This document shows positions 50,604-62,386 of a stretch of 64,000 nt of DNA, in pieces. Source of the DNA: Lepas anatifera. Taxonomy: Eukaryota > Arthropoda > Thecostraca > Lepadidae. Position 1 is the stretch's first letter; each line of letters starts with the position of its first letter. The notes under the pieces are model-generated. The model saw only the letters and a program-made list of their open reading frames with translations, was not told the origin of the DNA and ran no database searches. The translations under genes and the position numbers were made by a program. The stretch covers positions 1 through 64,000 of the forward strand of contig JAOTON010001069.1 in assembly GCA_034440635.1 (NCBI GenBank). Reading direction: 5' to 3'.

Positions 50604-53600
50604 GGTAACCCGCAGAGGCTGGTGTTCCCTGTGTGTTGTGGCTTGGGTTCCCTGTGGCTTATATTACATTTTTTGCTGGAAGCCCGCTTGTCGATATAAG
50701 CGTCGCTCCCTCTGTTTTGTTTTTTGTTTTTTTATTCACTCGGGATATTTCCCTTTTAGAAACGGGAAACCTAAACCCATTGATGTTATTCTGGGCCTTC
50801 AAGCGAGTTGCAATGAATACAGTGTATGTTGTTTGCTTAGATGTTTTACGGATATATCAACTGATATTATTAGTATGCTTTTTGATAGCTTTGTAGGTAA
50901 TTGGGAAGAAGACCAGGTGCCGCTTGCGTGGAGTGCAGTTGATAGTAAGCCGGCGGTGGTGGTGAGACAGGCAGTATCTGCGCACCAATTGGCAACAGCG
51001 GCAGCTGAGTCGCGCCCAGCCCGGACACCTGCTCTCGCCGGAACAGGAGGAGGCCGAGCACCGCCAACTGATGCAGCTCAACGACGCCGAGAACCGGGGA
51101 ATGGCCCAGCTCCGGCAGCAGCGGTGAGCGCTGTCCCGGCCGCTTGGCCGCTGCGTATGTCGGGTCCCCGCGGATGTCGCAGATGGAGTGGTGCTTGAAA
51201 AGGCTTTGGGAAACTCGTTGGGGAATGCCCAGTGAAAGTCTGTTATTTTTGGTCACCGGGTATAAACATGAGTTGTAGAAGAGTAGCTGCTGTATTGCAT
51301 GTAGGGCCGGTCACCGTCCTGCGTTTCAAACTGATCTCTGACTGTGTGCCGGGCCGAGCACTGTGCTGCGTGTCGGGCCAGTGAGACCACTGTGCTGCGT
51401 GTCGGGCCTCTGAGACCACTGTGCTGCGTGTCGGGCCACTGAGACCAGGGTTGGCAAAATACCGGTAAAAACTAGGTTTATGCCAGCCAGTGGCATAAAC
51501 TGGTAAATACCGGTATTTATAAGGAAAAAGTGGCAAGAAGTGGCAAAAACCTTTAAACTGAAAATGATAAACCAGAAAGACAATTAAAGGTCATAGAACA
51601 GTTGTAAATGTGAAGCAAATGATGGCATTGACATGGTCTCTGGTCAAGAATAGTGTGTAAGCAGGCATTTCTTTCTAGGCATCTCCTCAGGCAGGTACTC
51701 TATTCTAGGTATCATCTTCTAGGCAGGTGCTCAGGTTGTAGGCATCATGGTTCAGAATGCTATGAATAACCAGCTTACGCCCAAAACTCTTGAAAATGTC
51801 AAAAGTGATCAATTCTAATCAGTAGGTACGAGACGTATGTCACTGAAAACGTGGAAAGGTGAGATTAGAAAATCAGCCTTGTTTCAAACATTGCCAAATC
51901 CTACCTTTCTTCTTCTTCAATGACGGGCACTCAGGTTCCAATGTCTGAATATGCGTCTACTTTGAGCCTTTGATATATTTTTGTCCAGTATTAAGAATGG
52001 AAGCTGATTATTCCTTTCATTTTTAAGTAAGCAGTTCGTCGATTTTGCTGACTGAGCAAACAGAACAGTGGCATTTCTGAATGGTACACTTTGAACCCTC
52101 CTCAGGTAGTTGGTGTTCAGAAACGGATAATTTAATGACATTTGATATTCAAGTAAAGCGTTTGACTTTCTCTGCTGTAAAATTCAATTCTAAAGAAGTC
52201 AAGGCTCTTTAGTTGCTTGCTTAACGCGGCATGTCGATTGCTTTCGAGCTCTTATGCTACTGATTATGCAAATCTGAGGAGATAATTAGGAATGTTTCCA
52301 TATCATCGATAATTTTCTGGTCAGAATTCCTTGCCAACTATACTGGACTGGGAAAAATTGGTTGACCCTCTACCACCAACGAAGTATTTTTATGTGCCTA
52401 TCACATTTCATATTCTGACATGGGTAGTCCAAAATCAAAATACAGGCAAGGGCCCATGAAATCATTTCCTAGTTATTCGCTGGGTTAAGTTACGGCAATG
52501 TGAGTAATTTCACTGTACTTTTCTCGCCCTAGTGGGGAGAGGGTGATTGAACACCTCTCGGGTTTTTCCAACGTTGCCGGAAAACAGCGGTGCGAGGCGC
52601 CGCCGTACCTGGCATCACTTATCTTGGACCAAATACGCAACCTCTCCTGAAAATGATATTTGGGGTCATCTCAGGTCAGGTCACCAGGCCGGGTCAAGTG
52701 ACCTCACCTCATAAATTTTGTTAACACGCGCATTGACGGGGGTGGGTACCCCCCCTCGGGTTTTTCGGAGATAGTAGAAAAACGGCGGCGCGTAGCGCCG
52801 TCGTACTTGGCATACCTTTTCCCTCATCATTTTCACAACTTCTGTGAAAATTTTAAGGTTAGGTCATCTCAGGTCAGGTCACCAGTACAGGTCAAGTGAC
52901 CCGACCTCAAAAAATTTTAAGATAGCATAAGTCGGAGCAGGGTGAACTTATCCGATTGAAGCTCATATCACATAATGGCCCCACCAAGTTCTCTAAAATA
53001 TGTTCCGGTATTTTTGATATCGATGACCTAAGGTCAGGTACGAGGCATGACCTCTACATTGGAAATACATGGGAAAATGTTTGTTTACGGAATAACTCAG
53101 TAACGGATGGTGATAGAGCATTTATTTTAGCTGCATTAGACTCGCCTGGGCTTTGCGGTTCTAATGATATGCATTTTATATAACTTGACCATGACCTGAC
53201 CTCAGGTCAGGTCAAATCCTTGATTTGACCTAGCAAGGTCAAATTATGTATCATTCGATTCGGCTTGCTGAGAGGATTCATATAGTTCAAGTCGTTTTGC
53301 TCTATCTTTACTTGTTCAGATGAAATGGCCGAAAAACTGAATTTACATGTTATCCCTATGACGGCATGTTTTGACATCTCGTGACCTTAAATGTGACCTG
53401 ACAAAAAATGGTTCAAATGTTTTCGATGGAGATGTGGATGGGCAGCCCAACGCCGTTTTTCGCTACCTACTGTGGTTCTCGAGATCTTAGGGGGCCCCCG
53501 TCAATGCGAAGGTGGCTCAGGCCCCCGTCAATGCGCGTGTTAAGAATTGCATAAGTCAGGATCTATTGATCTGAAACTTATCACATTATAGACCCACCGG

Positions 53601-56600
53601 GGGCTAGAAAAAATATTTCGGGATTTTTGATGCCACAAATCTAAGGTCAAATACGTGTCATGCATATCCATTGGAAATGCATGTAGAAAACGCAAGTTAG
53701 TCGAAAAATGGCTCTATTTCTGAAGATACCTACGGCTTAAAAGGACTTCTTTTATTGAAAAGGTAGTATCACTCGCTTTGCTGTAATGAGAGGAATTGAA
53801 TGACGCTCCAATATTGGCTCCAAGTTAACCCAGTCTGGCGCCAGATTAAAAAAGTATTCTCAAAACTTTCACTCGCTTGGCTCATCATGACCTCAGTATT
53901 AACATGAGCAAAAACATGTTACTGACATAGTATCCTGATAATTTTTCGTGGCCTATTCAGCGCTTTCGCGTGCTTTTTCGTTCTTTTTTTGCTTCTTCTT
54001 TGAGGAGCCGAGCTCGAGGGGGTGTTCAACACGCGCAGTGACGGGGGCAGGTACCCGCCCCCATGGGTTTTCGGAGACATAACAAAAACGGTGGCGCGCA
54101 GCGCCGCCATACTTGGTATACCTTGTGCCTGATCATTTTTACAACTTTTCCAAATTTTAAGGTTAGGTCATCTCAGTTCAGGTAACCAGTGCAGGTCAGG
54201 TGACCTCACCTAAAAAAAGTTTAAGATAGCATAAGTCAGAACTCAGAACAAAGTAAACTTATCCGGTTGAAACTTGTATCACATAATGACCTCACCATAT
54301 TCTTTAAAACATATTCCGGTATTTTCGATATTGATGACCTAAGGTCAGGTACGAGCCATGACCACGCCATTGGAATGGCACGGGAAAATGTTTTAAATAA
54401 AATAACTTAGTAATAAATGGTGACATAGCTTTTATTATCACGGCGCTAGTTTTGTATCATCCTTGCAGTTCAAATGATATGCATTTAACCTAATTTGACC
54501 TTGACCTGATCTCAGGTCAGGTCAAATTCTAAGTTTGACCTGATTTGACCTAGCAAGGTGATATTACAAATCATTTGATTCGGCTTGCTGCGAGGATTCC
54601 AATGGCCTACATTTTTTGCTCTAACTTTACCAGCTCAGATGTAATGACTGAAAACCTTTATTTACATGTTATCTCTATGGTGGCATGTTTTTACCTATAG
54701 TGACCTAGAATGTGACCTGAAAAAGGTTGATTTTTCTGTAGGGACTTGGATGTACTATCCAACGTCGTTTATTTTTCGCTATCTAGCGTGGTTCTTGAGA
54801 TCTTAGGAGGGCGGGGGTACCCCCTGTCAATGCGAAAGTGGCTCAGACCTCCGTCAATGTGCGTGTTAAACACCCACCCCCCGCCAGTGTGCCAGAAACC
54901 GGTTTTACGACACGATGCCGAGTGTAAAATTCATATTGGAAAATATAGCCGGCGAGTGGAATTATCAAGTAATATTTTGAGTCATGCAGAAAACAAAAAA
55001 ACCTTATAACATCCCTTACCTATTTACAGTATAGGAATGAACTTCCCCGAAAATTGTTCTTAGTTCCATACTTATGATGAGTTCATAAAAACCAGGGCCA
55101 TTGAATTCGGCTGAAAAGGCAACACTTGAAAATTGAGTGGGGAAATAACTAAAAATAACACACAGAATTGAGTGGATCATCCAACTTGTTCAGTTGCGGC
55201 TCCCCACCCAGCGCCATGGGATTTGGAAGTGGGCGAAGGTGGATCTGAGGCACAATGGGGCGGGTGTTAATAATTATTGTGGGTAATTGAAACTCCTAAC
55301 TGCGAAGGGAACGCTTAGAAATCAAATCACAAGATACAATGGAAATACGTACTTTCCGTAGCGTCTTCCTACAAATTGCCGTGTTGCAGCTATCATTTTA
55401 CTTCCTTCATACGACCGCCAGGTGATCAGCAGTTTTCGTCACGTGAACGGGAGACACCTAATTAAAAGGACCCCGTTCAGGCTGCACCACGCGTGGCTAG
55501 TATTTTTGCGCTCCCCACATATCTAAAAATATTATGTTCGAGCTGAGCGTGATCGGGAGCAAGTAGCTGGAAGAAGGAAAAGGAAGCTTTTTGTAATAGA
55601 TTCTTCTAAGGCAAAAATTGCCTATGCAATTTGAAAATGAGGGTTGATGATATGAGCGTCGCCACCAGCAAAAATGAGGGGGCCAGCGAAACTTCAACCT
55701 CATGCGGACAATAAGTTTACCACGTTAGGATAAAAGCTCATCGAATCTGGGCTCCTCGCTGCCTTCCGCACCGGCTGGTTATAAAAAATCCGATATTCTC
55801 CCATTTTGACTGAGATCAGGAATTTTTTTACAAAAAAGGGTCCCATGGCTGGTGGAATAAGAGGAAATGTAGTTTCAACCTAGTTTCCGTAGTCAAAGCT
55901 CAGTATCCCTAGATCCGCGCCCGTTATTTAATATATGCATAACTTGATACGAGCAACATGTCGTGCCTGCTCCCTGGGCTCGTCGTGCTTGCTGTTGAGG
56001 CTGTAGTTTAACAGCCCCTCCAACAGCAAGCGCTGAACGCAGATTACCGGGTGCCGCGTCACACCTCGTAGCATATAGCATGGGAAAATTAAATGATTAC
56101 ATATCCAAATTTTAACAAAAAGAGGCAAAGAAGCGAAGATGAAATGCTTATTTATTGCATTTGAGATAAACTTGATTGCCGTGTATTTTCACAAATTTGT
56201 AAGCGGGCAGTGCCATTAGCAGCAGTTTGACACACGGCCCAAAGGCGAAGGAATTCCTCCATGCCTGTGCGACGTCACTCGGGCGTGAAGGAATCCCTCT
56301 TGAACGTTCCTTTAAGTAAATATATCTTGGTAGTTTAATATATTTAAAGCGTAGGACTTAAATATTCTCTTCTATTGCTGTTAGGCGTCACTACTTTAAA
56401 GTTTCATTGAGGCGTTTATCTATACGTATGCTGGGCCCATTCAAGCATTGATATGCCAATTGATGCTGTATCGTACTTGGTTTCGTATGTTTCAATGGTT
56501 GGTGCTGATTATTTTGCCTTGTGTGGCAAGGAGCGTTCAAACAGAGGGAGCACAAATACATTACCGATACATTATACATGTTTAGGAATCAGTTTAAAGT

Positions 56601-59600
56601 CAATTTCTGTATTGTAATGGGGCTGAAAAGTAACTCCAAAGAAGCCTTCAACCATTTTTTATCTAAGCCATAGGATTTCAAGGTATATTTAAAAATATTG
56701 CTTAGTTCTTGCTGGGTCTTACCAGCGAAAAGTCCAGAAAGACAGCTAAGCGATGAGGAACTCCTATGATGCCGAACAGCGCCGCTGCGCCGTTCAGAAG
56801 GTAGAAGAATGGTAACGTCGATTTGAAGACCTTTTTTAGGCATACGGCCGTAAAAGACGTATATTTTTTGTATTGTCAATAATAATTTACACCTTATTTT
56901 TATTCTTAAAAAATGTGGCAAAAACTGGAAAAAACTGGCAAAAACTAGTTTATGCCAGCCGGTTTTAACCATGGTAAATACCGGTAAAAACCACCCAGTG
57001 GCAAAAACCTGCCAACCCTGACTGAGACCACTGTGCTGCGTGTCGGGCCACTGAGACCACCGTGCGGCGTGTCGGGCCACTGAGACCACTGTGCTGCGTG
57101 TCGGGCCGACCACCGTGCGGCGTTTGAAACCGATCTCTGACTGTGTGTCGGGCCGACAACTGTGCTGCGTGTCGGGCCAGTGAGACCACTCTGCTGCGTG
57201 TACTGTGACCATTTTGCTGCGTGTCTGACCACTGAGATCACTGTGCTTCTTGTCGGGCCACTGAGATCACTGTGCTGCTTGTCGGGCCACTGAGATCACT
57301 GTGCTGCTTGTCGGGCCACTGAGATCACTGTGCTGCTTGTCGGGCCACTGAGATCACTGTGCTGCTTGTCGGGCCACTGAGATCACTGTGCTGCTTGTCG
57401 GGCCACTGAGACCATTGTGCTGTGCTGCAGGCTAGCGGAGCAGGCGGAGGAGATCCGCCGCAGGGTGGAGCGGCAGCACCTGGAGGCGCTGGTGCAGCAG
57501 GAGCGCGACAGGGGAGACGGCTGTCGGCATCATCACCGCCCAGCAGGTGCGGAGGCGCAGCGTCTGTCCTGGACCACCGCAGTCTGGTTCTCTGAGAATG
57601 GTCAAATAACCCTCGGACCTGGGAGCAAATTTGCAAATTTATTGCTCGTCGGTGGGCTGGCACCGAGATTGCTCATAAATGTGAAATAGTCCCGCAAAAC
57701 ACTGTTTCCAAAATGCAGAAAAGCGTCAGAGCTATATCTCAAGGTTCTGAACTGGCTCACGATCGCTGCTTTAGCAGGGCTGGGGAGGGTATGAGGGTGG
57801 TATGAAAACCGTTTCAAGGTATTCCAGGAGCGGCACGCTGTGCTGGTTTTTCAGATGTTTATACTTTATTCCGCAAAAAGACAGATCAGTTTAGTCGTTA
57901 ACACATCGCAAATTACACATACAATATTCATATCCGAGCACTGACGGTGAAATCATATCCAGAAGAGTGTTAAACAAGCAGAAAAAACCAAAAGAAACAA
58001 ATCAAGTTTTCGATACACGAGATCAAGAGATAAATCCTAAAGCAGAGGAACATTCAATCTTTGAGAAGTGTTTCATCGAAAAGTGCATACAGCCCACTTT
58101 TCTGTGTGCTCGTTCAGGCGTCCTTTCCACACAGCCACAATATGTTCAGTTTCCCTATCATTTTTTAATCGACGCAACATATGTTCGACGCTGAGGTTCT
58201 CTTTACTGTTGACAATATCTTTTGCTATTATAATAAAATGGTTCACAAACCTATCCTCAACACCTAAGATAGCTTTCTTTTTGCTTATTGTTAGCGTACC
58301 TAGTCCGTTCAACGAGTTTAGCCAAAGCTGTACTTCATCCCAAAACAGTCTCACGTACCTACACATCCAATATTTATGAATTGTGGTTTCCCGATAAATA
58401 TTGCACCTCATACGCATTTCAGTTTCGGATTTTCCCATTTTGAATAAAAGACAGTTTGTAACTGTTAACTTTGTGACTACTTTGTATTGAATCATTTGAA
58501 GATACACAGAGTCTGTTTCTTTAAATATTCGTGAATATGTTTCAGGCCAATGGATATTGCCTAACTGGGCATCCCAATACCCCTCCCATGTATTACTACT
58601 ATTGCAGAACTTAGAATTTGTGATAAGACTGTAGAAATTTTTAGCACCATTCTTTTGCTTGACAATGAATGCTACATACGGATGAATTACCGGGCCGACT
58701 AGTTTGGTTTTATTACCTTCTCGCCACTCCCTAGGCAGGCTTTGAATAAGACCCAAAAAATTGAGATATGTTGCTTGCACGTTGAATCTATCCTTAAACT
58801 CTTCTAAAGTCAGCATTGCCCCTGTTGTACCATGTACAAGATCATTTAAGTTTTGTACTCCTTTGTGTCGCCAGTGCGGAATTTCGCTCTCTTTAAACTT
58901 TGTGTAATCCGAGTGCCATATACTGCAATTTCCAATGTCACTATTTTCTATTGGGATGGCTGGTGTTATGGTTGCATGGGCTTGAAATGTCTCTTTCCAG
59001 AAGGGGTTGGTACGCTGTGCTAGTTGTCATTGAAGGGAATGTGGCACCTTCGTGGGTTTTGAACTGATATATCAGGCGCGTACAGCTTACGGAGAAACTT
59101 CTGGTGACAGCCTTCCTTTGTCTGGAAGATCACCCTGTACGGAGCAGCAGCTCTTCTTGGCCTACTTCAATTGGTTGTTTTGGTTTTAGGGCGCTTCGAC
59201 TTTTCGGTCATTTCGCGCCCAAGTTTGGTTAGAATACGCTCGGAAGTCAGTAGTAACCACTTAGAATATGACTGACAAGACGCTACTTAGATAAAAGAGA
59301 AACTTCGAGTAACGAAAAAACACTTGGCTCGATCTCAGCTTCTACCTTCAAATATGTCGGAGCCGCACCAAGCTTTGCGGGTGCCCCAGTCCTGTGATGG
59401 CCCAGACCTTCCTCTTTGATGGCGTAGCGGTTGTCCAGTGCTGTGGCTTTGGTGATTTAGCGGTTTTCCGGTTCTGCCAGCTTTGTGGTGCAGTGGTTTT
59501 CCGTCTCTGCGAGTTCTGTGTAGCAGTTGTCCGGTTCTGTGAGTTGGGTTGTGCCGCCATTGTCGGTTCTGCGAGTGTAGTTACGCCGCTGTTGTCGCTT

Positions 59601-60378
59601 CTGTGGGTTGGTTTGTGCCGCCGTTGTTGGTTCTGCGAGTTTAGTTACGCCGCTGTTGTCGCTTCTGTGGGTTGGATTGTGCCGCCGTTGTGGGTTCTGT
59701 GAGTTGGGTTGTGCCGCCGTTGTCGGTTCTGTGAGTTGGGTTGTGCCACCGTTGTGGGTTCTGTGAGTTGGGTTGTGCCGCCGTTGTCGATTCTGTGAGT
59801 TGGGTTGTGCCGCCGTGTCGGTTCTGTGAGTTGGGTTGTGCCGCCGTTGTCGATTCTGTGAGTTGGGTTGTGCCGCCGTGTCGGTTCTGTGAGTTGGGTT
59901 GTGCCGCCGTTGTCGATTCTGTGAGTTGGGTTGTGCCGCCGTTGTGGGTTCTGTGAGTTGGATTGTGCCGCCGTTGTGGGTTCTGTGAGTTGGGTTGTGC
60001 CGCCGTGTCGGTTCTGTGAGTTGGGTTATGCCGCCGTTGTCGGTTCTGTGAGTTGGGTTATGCCGCCGTGTCGGTTCTGTGAGTTGGGTTATGCCGCCGT
60101 GTCGGATCCGTGAGACGGGTTGTGCCGCCGTTGTCGATTCTGTGAGTTGGGTCGTGCCGCCGTTGTCGGTTCTGTGAGTTGGTCTGTGCTGTGTGAGGCG
60201 GTCGTGCCGGCAGTGGTGGTGACACCTGGCTGTCCGGCAGGAGGTGTCGGCCTCCTATATTCCCCGGGAAGGACTACAGGAAGCCATTGAGGCCGCGCTC
60301 GCTTCCCAGACAGACTACAACTTTGCCATCGACGCTCAGGGCAATCGGATAGAGGGTCGGACCACGCCGGCGCCCTGA
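50364..60378 (+). CDS. MRPS26: Mitochondrial ribosomal protein mS26, four exons (gene-level entry)
   Basis: mS26 is a metazoan-specific small-subunit mitoribosome protein. Exons: 50364 to about 50603, about 50967-51123, 57431-57546, 60241-60378. The N-terminus (MGLRLGWRAGGLLREVLSLR, then RPPARHL) looks like a mitochondrial targeting peptide. A KTRWMPTAPSKLFRVPPRR stretch and the YNNYRTQMKSL helix match the family start. The middle is a long charged helix (EHRQLMQLNDAENRGMAQLR, LAEQAEEIRRRVERQHLEAL). The C-terminus IPREGLQEAIEAAL...DYNFAID matches FITRENLEARVEAALD..NYNWAI of vertebrates. An in-frame TAG at 50337 precedes the start. Exon 3 has one extra base. Assignment is from family motifs by eye. 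Confidence 0.88.
50967..51123 (+). CDS. MRPS26: MRPS26 exon 2
   Basis: Encodes RQYLRTNWQQRQLSRAQPG and EHRQLMQLNDAENRGMAQL. The donor CAGCAGCG/GTGAGC after 51123 is strong and gives phase 2. The start is either 50967 (GGTGAG/AC) or 50971 (GACAG/GC), depending on the exon 1 donor; neither has a good pyrimidine tract. Confidence 0.8.
51340..51445. repeat. 29-bp array, left part (MRPS26 intron 2)
   Basis: Units CTGTGCTGCGTGTCGGGCCA plus CTGAGACCA. The array is split by the hAT element and resumes at 57021. Confidence 0.9.
52721..53543. mobile_element. TTAA-flanked AGGTCA-rich MITE, 823 bp, inserted in a relative
   Basis: TTAA at 52721 and 53540. Termini are CACGCGCATTGACGGGGG and CCCCCGTCAATGCGCGTG. 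Sequence on both sides belongs to another copy of the same family, so it jumped into a TTAA within its own kind. Many AGGTCA/TGACCT half-sites are present. Confidence 0.88.
54025..54868. mobile_element. Second MITE copy of the same family
   Basis: Termini CACGCGCAGTGACGGGGG and CCTCCGTCAATGTGCGTG. The right flank is TTAA and the left is TCAA (mutated). The interior aligns by eye to 52721-53543 over most of its length. Confidence 0.8.
57021..57425. repeat. 29-bp array, right part, up to MRPS26 exon 3
   Basis: About 14 units; the later ones carry CTGCTTGTCGGGCCACTGAGATCACTGTG without change. It ends a few bases before the acceptor of exon 3 (57430), which itself reads like a partial unit (ATTGTGCTGTGCTGCAG). 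Confidence 0.9.
57431..57546 (+). CDS. MRPS26: MRPS26 exon 3, with apparent +1 frameshift
   Basis: Begins after GTGCTGTGCTGCAG with LAEQAEEIRRRVERQHLEAL in the phase left by exon 2. Its end, ETAVGIITAQQ/GTGCGG, joins exon 4 in phase 0. The 116-bp length is one base too long for both phases to hold. The break maps at or near the GGGG at 57511-57514. A sequencing or assembly indel in the homopolymer is likelier than a dead gene, since exon 4 is intact. Confidence 0.82.
58073..59010 (-). pseudogene. Tx1/L1-like LINE ORF2 C-terminal fragment
   Basis: Open from about 59010 to 58073 on the minus strand. NPFWKETFQAH is near the start, then YSRIFKETDSVYLQMIQYKV, a degenerate knuckle (C.IYRETTIHKYWMC), VRLFWDEVQLWL and a long C-terminal helix region. 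This is the layout of the C-terminal part of L1/Tx1-type ORF2. It is 5'-truncated and sits in MRPS26 intron 3. Confidence 0.78.
59500..60190. repeat. 31-33 bp minisatellite upstream of MRPS26 exon 4
   Basis: Units GTTCTGTGAGTTGGGTTGTG plus CCGCCGTTGTCG, more than 20 copies, diverged at the left. It stops about 50 bp before the exon 4 acceptor. Confidence 0.92.
60241..60378 (+). CDS. MRPS26: MRPS26 exon 4, C-terminus
   Basis: After GGCTGTCCGGCAG, it encodes EVSASYIPREGLQEAIEAAL, then DYNFAIDAQGNRIEGRTTPAP and TGA. This is the most conserved part of mS26. Confidence 0.88.
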   Translation, partial: EVSASYIPREGLQEAIEAALASQTDYNFAIDAQGNRIEGRTTPAP

Positions 60379-61131
60379 CTCCCGCTCTTCCCCGGAGTAT
60401 CGGCTGCCCCCTGCCCGAGGGCAGAGCCCGCGCCCCTGACTCGGCTCCTGCTCTAGGACTAGGGCTCGCCCTTGAGACCGGTCTCAGTCGCCGGCACCGT
60501 GTCGGACGAACTGTCTGTCTGACGGGAGGGCGTTCCGTCTGACCGCTGTGGAGCCGTAGTGAGCCGCCGCAGTGTACACCGTTCCACCGGCGGGTTGAGT
60601 TTCCCTGTGCTTAGCTTCTCCCCTCTCTCAAGAGCGGGCCAGCTGGCCAGGAAAATTACGGCGATTCAACGGCCATCGACGTGTTACCGGCTGTTCTAAA
60701 CGGTCGGATATTTTATACAGTGAGAGAGTAGAACAATACAGGTGAAGTGTGCGCTGTTGGCTGTATTGTGGGAGTCTCGCGGCAGCACCTCGCCGGTGCA
60801 GTGGTGACGTCACTGGGAAGCCGGACAAGTGCCGGGTACAAGGTCTGGGCAGAAGCCCGAGCGGGCCGCTCAGCGTCGGTACTGACCCGACGGTCGGCGC
60901 CCATGGCTGCGTAACTGCGAAGTTCATCTACTTCTTAATGGAGTACGAATGCTTTAATTCAAGCGGTTTCTTTACAACACCGCGCATTTTCCAAAATTTT
61001 TGCCTTTCATGTCATTATCCTGTCCCCAAACATCGGAGTTTCGACTGGTCGGAGCGCGCGGCCGTGCTTGGAGTGTTGCTATCGGCGGGCGTTATCTATT
61101 GTACGGCGTCAGTATCGCGCCGTCCGCGGCG
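60379..61131. other. Spacer between MRPS26 and the next gene
   Basis: Contains the MRPS26 3' UTR and presumably the promoter of the downstream gene. No TATA box or other element can be called with confidence. Confidence 0.4.
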
Positions 61132-62386
61132 ATGCTGTGGTGGCTGCTGCCTGCTGCTGCTGCGGTGGCTCTGCTGCTGGGCCGGCTGCTGCGGCCCGGC
61201 CCGCCGCCGCGCTGCGAAGTCTACCGCCGGCCGGGCCCGCTGTACCTGCCGAAGCTGGCGGCGGTGTGGCTGCTGCTGACTGGGCGCCGTCTCTGTGCCT
61301 CCGGCCGGCGGTTACGGAGTGAGGTCCGGCTCTGTCGCACAGATAGAGCGGCCGCTGCCGCTGGCCGATAACCCGCTGGCGGCCGACGCCGTTCTGGTGC
61401 AGGGCGCCGCCGCTGACGGCTGCTGGCTGGTGGCGGCGGCGGCGCGCCGGCCCAGCCGCGTCGTCAACGCCATTCTAGTGGTGTCGGTGCCGGCCACGGG
61501 CACGCTGCTGCTGCCGCACCATCCCGACACCACGCTGACTGGCGGCCAACACGAGCACGGCGCCGAGGGGCTGCGCATCACGCCGGAGGTGGCGCTGCGC
61601 CGCTGGAGGGTGCAGTACCGCGGCCCGATGCGCCGCTGCCGGGACGGCGCCACCGTCGACGTCAGCATGGACCTCACCTACCGCTCCCAGCTGGACTGTT
61701 TCGACTTCGACGCCGACATGGCGGTGGCTGCCGTGGCGGGCGCCATGGCACGGGAGCCGTGGAGCCGGCAGTGGTTCCGCCGGCTGCGGGACGCCCACCA
61801 GACCCACTACGAGCAGATCGGCACTACCAGCGGCACGGTGACGGTGGACGGCATGCCGCACCAGCTGAGCGTGACGGGAATGCGCGACCACAGCTACGCC
61901 ACTAGCCGCGACTGGCGTCTGCTGCACCGGTACGGTCTGCACACGCTGGTGCTGCAGGACGGGACGCGCGCTCAGGTGGGCGTGGTCTGCCAGCCGTGCA
62001 CCTTCTCCCGCCTGGAGCTGGGCTACGTGTACGGGCCGGACGGCCGGCTGGAGCCGCTGCAGTGGTGTGACCTGCAGCTGTGGCAGCAGGGCGAGGACGG
62101 CCGGCCGCCGCGCCACTACGGCTTCAGTTTCGCCGCCGGGAACCGCGTGTACCGGGCACTGACGCGGGTGCGGGAGTCGCATACCGTCTACATCGGGCCG
62201 CAGTGGGAGGCTCTCGTGCTGGAGCGGGTGTGCAGCTACACGGTGAACGGTGTGGACGGCTGCGGAGTCTCGGGTGGTACTATAGGCACCACGGCGGCCC
62301 GCCGCGCCAACTGGCCAGCTAACGCCTCCGCCATACCACCAATATACGTTAACCACAATATTGTTTCATGCGACAAGTACGCGTGA
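61132..62386 (+). CDS. Uncharacterised AttH/CrtC-like (DUF7064/DUF7065-type) protein, N-terminal membrane anchor
   Basis: ATG at 61132 gives a hydrophobic anchor (MLWWLLPAAAAVALLLGRLL), then CEVYRRPGPLYLPKL. The main domain follows from about 61301: GGYGVRSGSVAQIERPLPL, then RDAHQTHYEQIG, MRDHSYATSRDWRLLHRYGL and VGVVCQPCTFSRLELGYV. The DHSYGxRDW block is characteristic of this animal/bacterial lipocalin-like family, whose biochemical role is unknown to me. Length 1255 bp is one base over a multiple of three: the anchor frame and the domain frame differ by +1, switching between 61262 and 61300. A sequence indel is the simplest reason. Stop TGA at 62384. GC is very high, like the PIGG exons. 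Confidence 0.75.

Larger units (their letters stand above)
51446..57020. mobile_element. hAT-type element with nested MITEs, 5.6 kb
   Basis: Ends CAGGGTTGGCA and TGCCAACCCTG (one base shorter match), with a subterminal ACCGGTAAAAACTAG/TACCGGTAAAAACC region rich in inverted and direct copies. It is flanked by an exact 8-bp duplication, ACTGAGAC (51438-51445, 57021-57028), lying in the 29-bp array. I cannot recognise a transposase. At least two TTAA MITEs (52.7-54.9 kb) account for much of the interior. Confidence 0.82.

Noticed and set aside
56589..57212. 207-codon reverse ORF as a hAT transposase
   Set aside because: Half of it is the 29-bp array and the rest shows no hAT catalytic or dimerisation motif that I recognise.
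61289..61342. 54-bp GT-AG micro-intron to explain the frame switch
   Set aside because: Removing it leaves a one-base phase mismatch and deletes the conserved GGYGVRSGS segment.
61475..62356. 293-codon reverse ORF opposite the DUF7064/7065-type gene
   Set aside because: A GC-driven shadow frame; the forward frame carries the conserved DHSY...RDW block.
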